Source of the DNA: Paraburkholderia nodosa DSM 21604
GTDB taxonomy: Bacteria; Pseudomonadota; Gammaproteobacteria; Burkholderiales; Burkholderiaceae
DNA length: 64,000 nt
Assembly: GCF_000519185.1 (NCBI RefSeq)
Contig: NZ_JAFA01000002.1
Coordinates: forward strand, 124,001 to 188,000
Reading direction: 5' to 3'
The translations under genes were made by a program, and so were the position numbers. Shown here in pieces: positions 62,633 through 64,000 of this stretch. The first letter of the stretch is position 1. Each line of letters starts with the position of its first letter. Under the pieces are notes generated by a model, which was not told the origin of the DNA, did no database searches, and saw only the letters and a list, made by a program, of their open reading frames with translations.

Positions 62633-62646
62633 AGTGGTTTACCACT
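62633..62646. promoter_or_regulatory. GntR-type operator 2
   Basis: AGTGGT-TT-ACCACT is a perfect dyad with 6-bp arms, 25 bp from site 1 (start to start). The pair probably controls the importer promoter, which lies to the left. Confidence 0.65.
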
Positions 62647-62720
62647 GGCCCCGGCGCAGACCCCGCGCGGGCTGAAATCGGGCGGAAACCCACGCCGCCT
62701 CGACGCTTGGCGGCGCGGCA

Positions 62721-62734
62721 ACTGGTGTACCATT
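62721..62734. promoter_or_regulatory. GntR-type operator 3
   Basis: ACTGGTGTACCATT carries a perfect TGGT-GT-ACCA dyad. It lies 53 bases upstream of the gntR start, so it fits autoregulation. Confidence 0.6.
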
Positions 62735-62786
62735 CTGGCGAACTTCAGCCGCCTCCCGGCGGCTTCGACGCTTTCGAGAATCCTGG

Positions 62787-63530
62787 ATGGCCGATCTTTC
62801 GCATACGCCAACCGGTCGCGCCGCCGATGCGGACGCAACCGACCGCTCCTACGTCGGCCTCGCGAAACAGATCTACGACCTGATCGCGGCAGGCGACATT
62901 GGGCGCGCGCCGGGCGCGCCTCGCACGCGCCTGCCCTCCGAGCGCACGCTCGCCGAGCGTTTCGGCGTGAGCCGCACGCAGGTCAGAGAGGCGATCATCG
63001 CGCTCGAAGTGCAAGGCGTGGTCGAGGTGCGCGTGGGGTCGGGCATCTATGTGGCCGACGCGCAGGACGCGCGCGCCGTCGCGTTCGAACTGCCGCGCGG
63101 GCCGGGCCCGATCGAGACGCTGCGCGCGCGCGAAGTGATCGAGAGCGGGATCGCGGCGCTCGCCGCGACCGAACGCAAGGATTCGGACCTCGACCGCCTC
63201 TTCGCCGCGTTGCGCACGATGCGCGAAAACATGGACGACAAGGCCGCGAACGAGGCCGCCGACCGCGAGTTCCATCTGGCGATCGCGGGTGCAACTGGAA
63301 ACGACATGCTGCGGCAGGTGGTGAGCGCGATGTGGGACAACTCACGCGCCGACCCGTTGTGGAAAAAGATCGAGGAGCACTTCCATACGCCCGCGTTGCG
63401 CGCGGCTTCGCAGGAAGACCATCAGCGCATTTTTTCGGCCATCATGGCGCGCGACGCGGATGCCGCGCGTGCGGCGATGCAGGCGCATCTCGCCCGCGTG
63501 ATCGGCGAGTTCACCCAGGCCTGGCGTTAG
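62787..63530 (+). CDS. GntR-family regulator, FadR subfamily (FCD domain)
   Basis: A 247-residue regulator. The winged HTH is RLPSERTLAERFGVSRTQVREAIIALEVQGVVEVRVGSGIYV (residues ~50-90). The FCD effector domain begins near 110, with EFHLAIAGATGNDMLRQVV and HQRIFSAIMARDADAARAAMQAHL providing the metal-binding residues. It is divergent from the sugar importer, and three TGGTnnACCA sites lie between them. It should repress the operon and itself until a sugar acid or similar ligand binds. The ribosome-binding site is weak. Confidence 0.93.
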   Translation: MADLSHTPTGRAADADATDRSYVGLAKQIYDLIAAGDIGRAPGAPRTRLPSERTLAERFGVSRTQVREAIIALEVQGVVEVRVGSGIYVADAQDARAVAFELPRGPGPIETLRAREVIESGIAALAATERKDSDLDRLFAALRTMRENMDDKAANEAADREFHLAIAGATGNDMLRQVVSAMWDNSRADPLWKKIEEHFHTPALRAASQEDHQRIFSAIMARDADAARAAMQAHLARVIGEFTQAWR

Positions 63531-63534
63531 CCCC

Positions 63535-64000
63535 TCATGCCGCCGCAGGCAGCGCGCTTTCCTCGTACGCAGCCGCCGGCGGCGTGACGGGCAGCGGCGC
63601 CGGCGGCGTGTCCGCCGTCTCGCTCACGCGGAACGTCGCCACGGCATCGGCCATCTGGCTCGCCTGCTGCTCGAGCGACTCGGCGGCAGCCGCCGCCTGT
63701 TCCACGAGCGCCGCGTTCTGCTGCGTGACCTGATCCATCTGGCTCACAGCGGTCTCGACCTGCTCGATGCCGGCGCTCTGCTCCACGGTGGCCGAGGCGA
63801 TCTCTTTCATGAGGCCCGACACCTTGTCCACCGAAGCGACGATCTCGGCCATCGTCGCACCCGCCTCGCCCACGAGCGAGCGGCCGTTGCGCACGTCGTG
63901 CACCGAGGCGTCGATCAGCGACTTGATCTCGCGCGCCGCGGCGGCGCTGCGCTGCGCGAGCATGCGCACCTCGCCCGCGACGACGGCGAAGCCGCGCCCC
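63535..64000 (-). CDS. Methyl-accepting chemotaxis protein, C-terminal part
   Basis: The window ends inside this gene, so only the last 155 or so residues are seen. [33 protein letters not shown] follows the signalling hairpin tip, and [35 protein letters not shown] is the methylation helix of the receptor. A Pro/Ala-rich tail ends the protein without the NWETF-type CheR/CheB tether. The sensing domain and start are outside. The stop is four bases from the convergent gntR stop. Confidence 0.93.
   Translation of the reverse strand, partial: GRGFAVVAGEVRMLAQRSAAAAREIKSLIDASVHDVRNGRSLVGEAGATMAEIVASVDKVSGLMKEIASATVEQSAGIEQVETAVSQMDQVTQQNAALVEQAAAAAESLEQQASQMADAVATFRVSETADTPPAPLPVTPPAAAYEESALPAAA

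Larger units (their letters stand above)
62396..62786. promoter_or_regulatory. Divergent region between sugar importer and GntR gene
   Basis: A 391-base gap with no supportable gene. It contains the promoters of the importer operon and gntR. Beyond the three TGGTnnACCA sites (62608, 62633, 62721) I see no other repeat or hairpin of note. The leader of the binding-protein gene is about 200 bases if the promoter lies at sites 1 and 2. Confidence 0.6.

Overview
This is a GC-rich, densely coded window from a betaproteobacterium of the Burkholderia sensu lato group (Paraburkholderia or Caballeronia type). The lineage call rests on a DUF4148 small exported protein, a DUF3331 protein, the trifunctional pseudokinase/ATPase/histidine kinase, and many LysR, MarR and GlxA regulators. 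I saw no rRNA, tRNA, CRISPR array, insertion sequence or phage gene. It looks like accessory metabolism and stress territory on a large replicon, and species cannot be fixed from the sequence alone.

Layout. 1-1236: a chimeric junction joins the first residues of a LysR regulator to a luciferase-like oxidoreductase that lacks its N-terminus, followed by an intact SnoaL-like protein. 1342-8639: methylmalonate-semialdehyde dehydrogenase (mmsA) and a 1836-residue sensor kinase. 8785-14563: a tripartite efflux operon (MFS, HlyD adaptor, outer-membrane factor) with a divergent LysR gene. 14549-21141: mug glycosylase, a GlxA regulator, an orphan SucA-like E1, a DJ-1-like protein cut off before any AraC domain, ArsR, and LysR. 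21138-26686: a second tripartite efflux locus in the order marR, emrB, marR, outer-membrane factor, emrA, with the same MarR-type inverted repeat at four junctions. 26957-30053: VOC protein, SDR plus tautomerase pair, DUF3331, DJ-1/Hsp31-like protein. 30111-32690: acetoacetate decarboxylase, patatin and a membrane protein. 32893-35895: serine hydrolase, membrane diguanylate cyclase, DUF4148.

36015-43834: a sugar ABC importer with a GH31 alpha-xylosidase or glucosidase, under a LacI regulator with a 22-bp perfect palindrome. 44022-48635: a Cys-rich small protein, then LigK- and LigJ-type enzymes for the last steps of gallate/protocatechuate 4,5-cleavage, an MFS carrier and a LysR regulator. 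48774-52842: a Tat-exported molybdenum hydroxylase with Fe-S and triheme cytochrome subunits. 52863-57649: a small repeat protein, a DHA2 MFS carrier, two convergent GlxA regulators and an SDR. 57702-63530: a ribose-type sugar ABC importer with a divergent GntR regulator and three TGGTnnACCA sites. The right edge cuts through a chemotaxis receptor.

Most modules are complete regulator-plus-operon units, so the predicted operators are the most directly testable output. Less ordinary points are the two-MarR efflux locus, the orphan SucA paralogue next to a DJ-1 protein with swapped Cys and Ser at the nucleophile elbow, an SDR lacking its catalytic Tyr, and the lysR/oxidoreductase junction.
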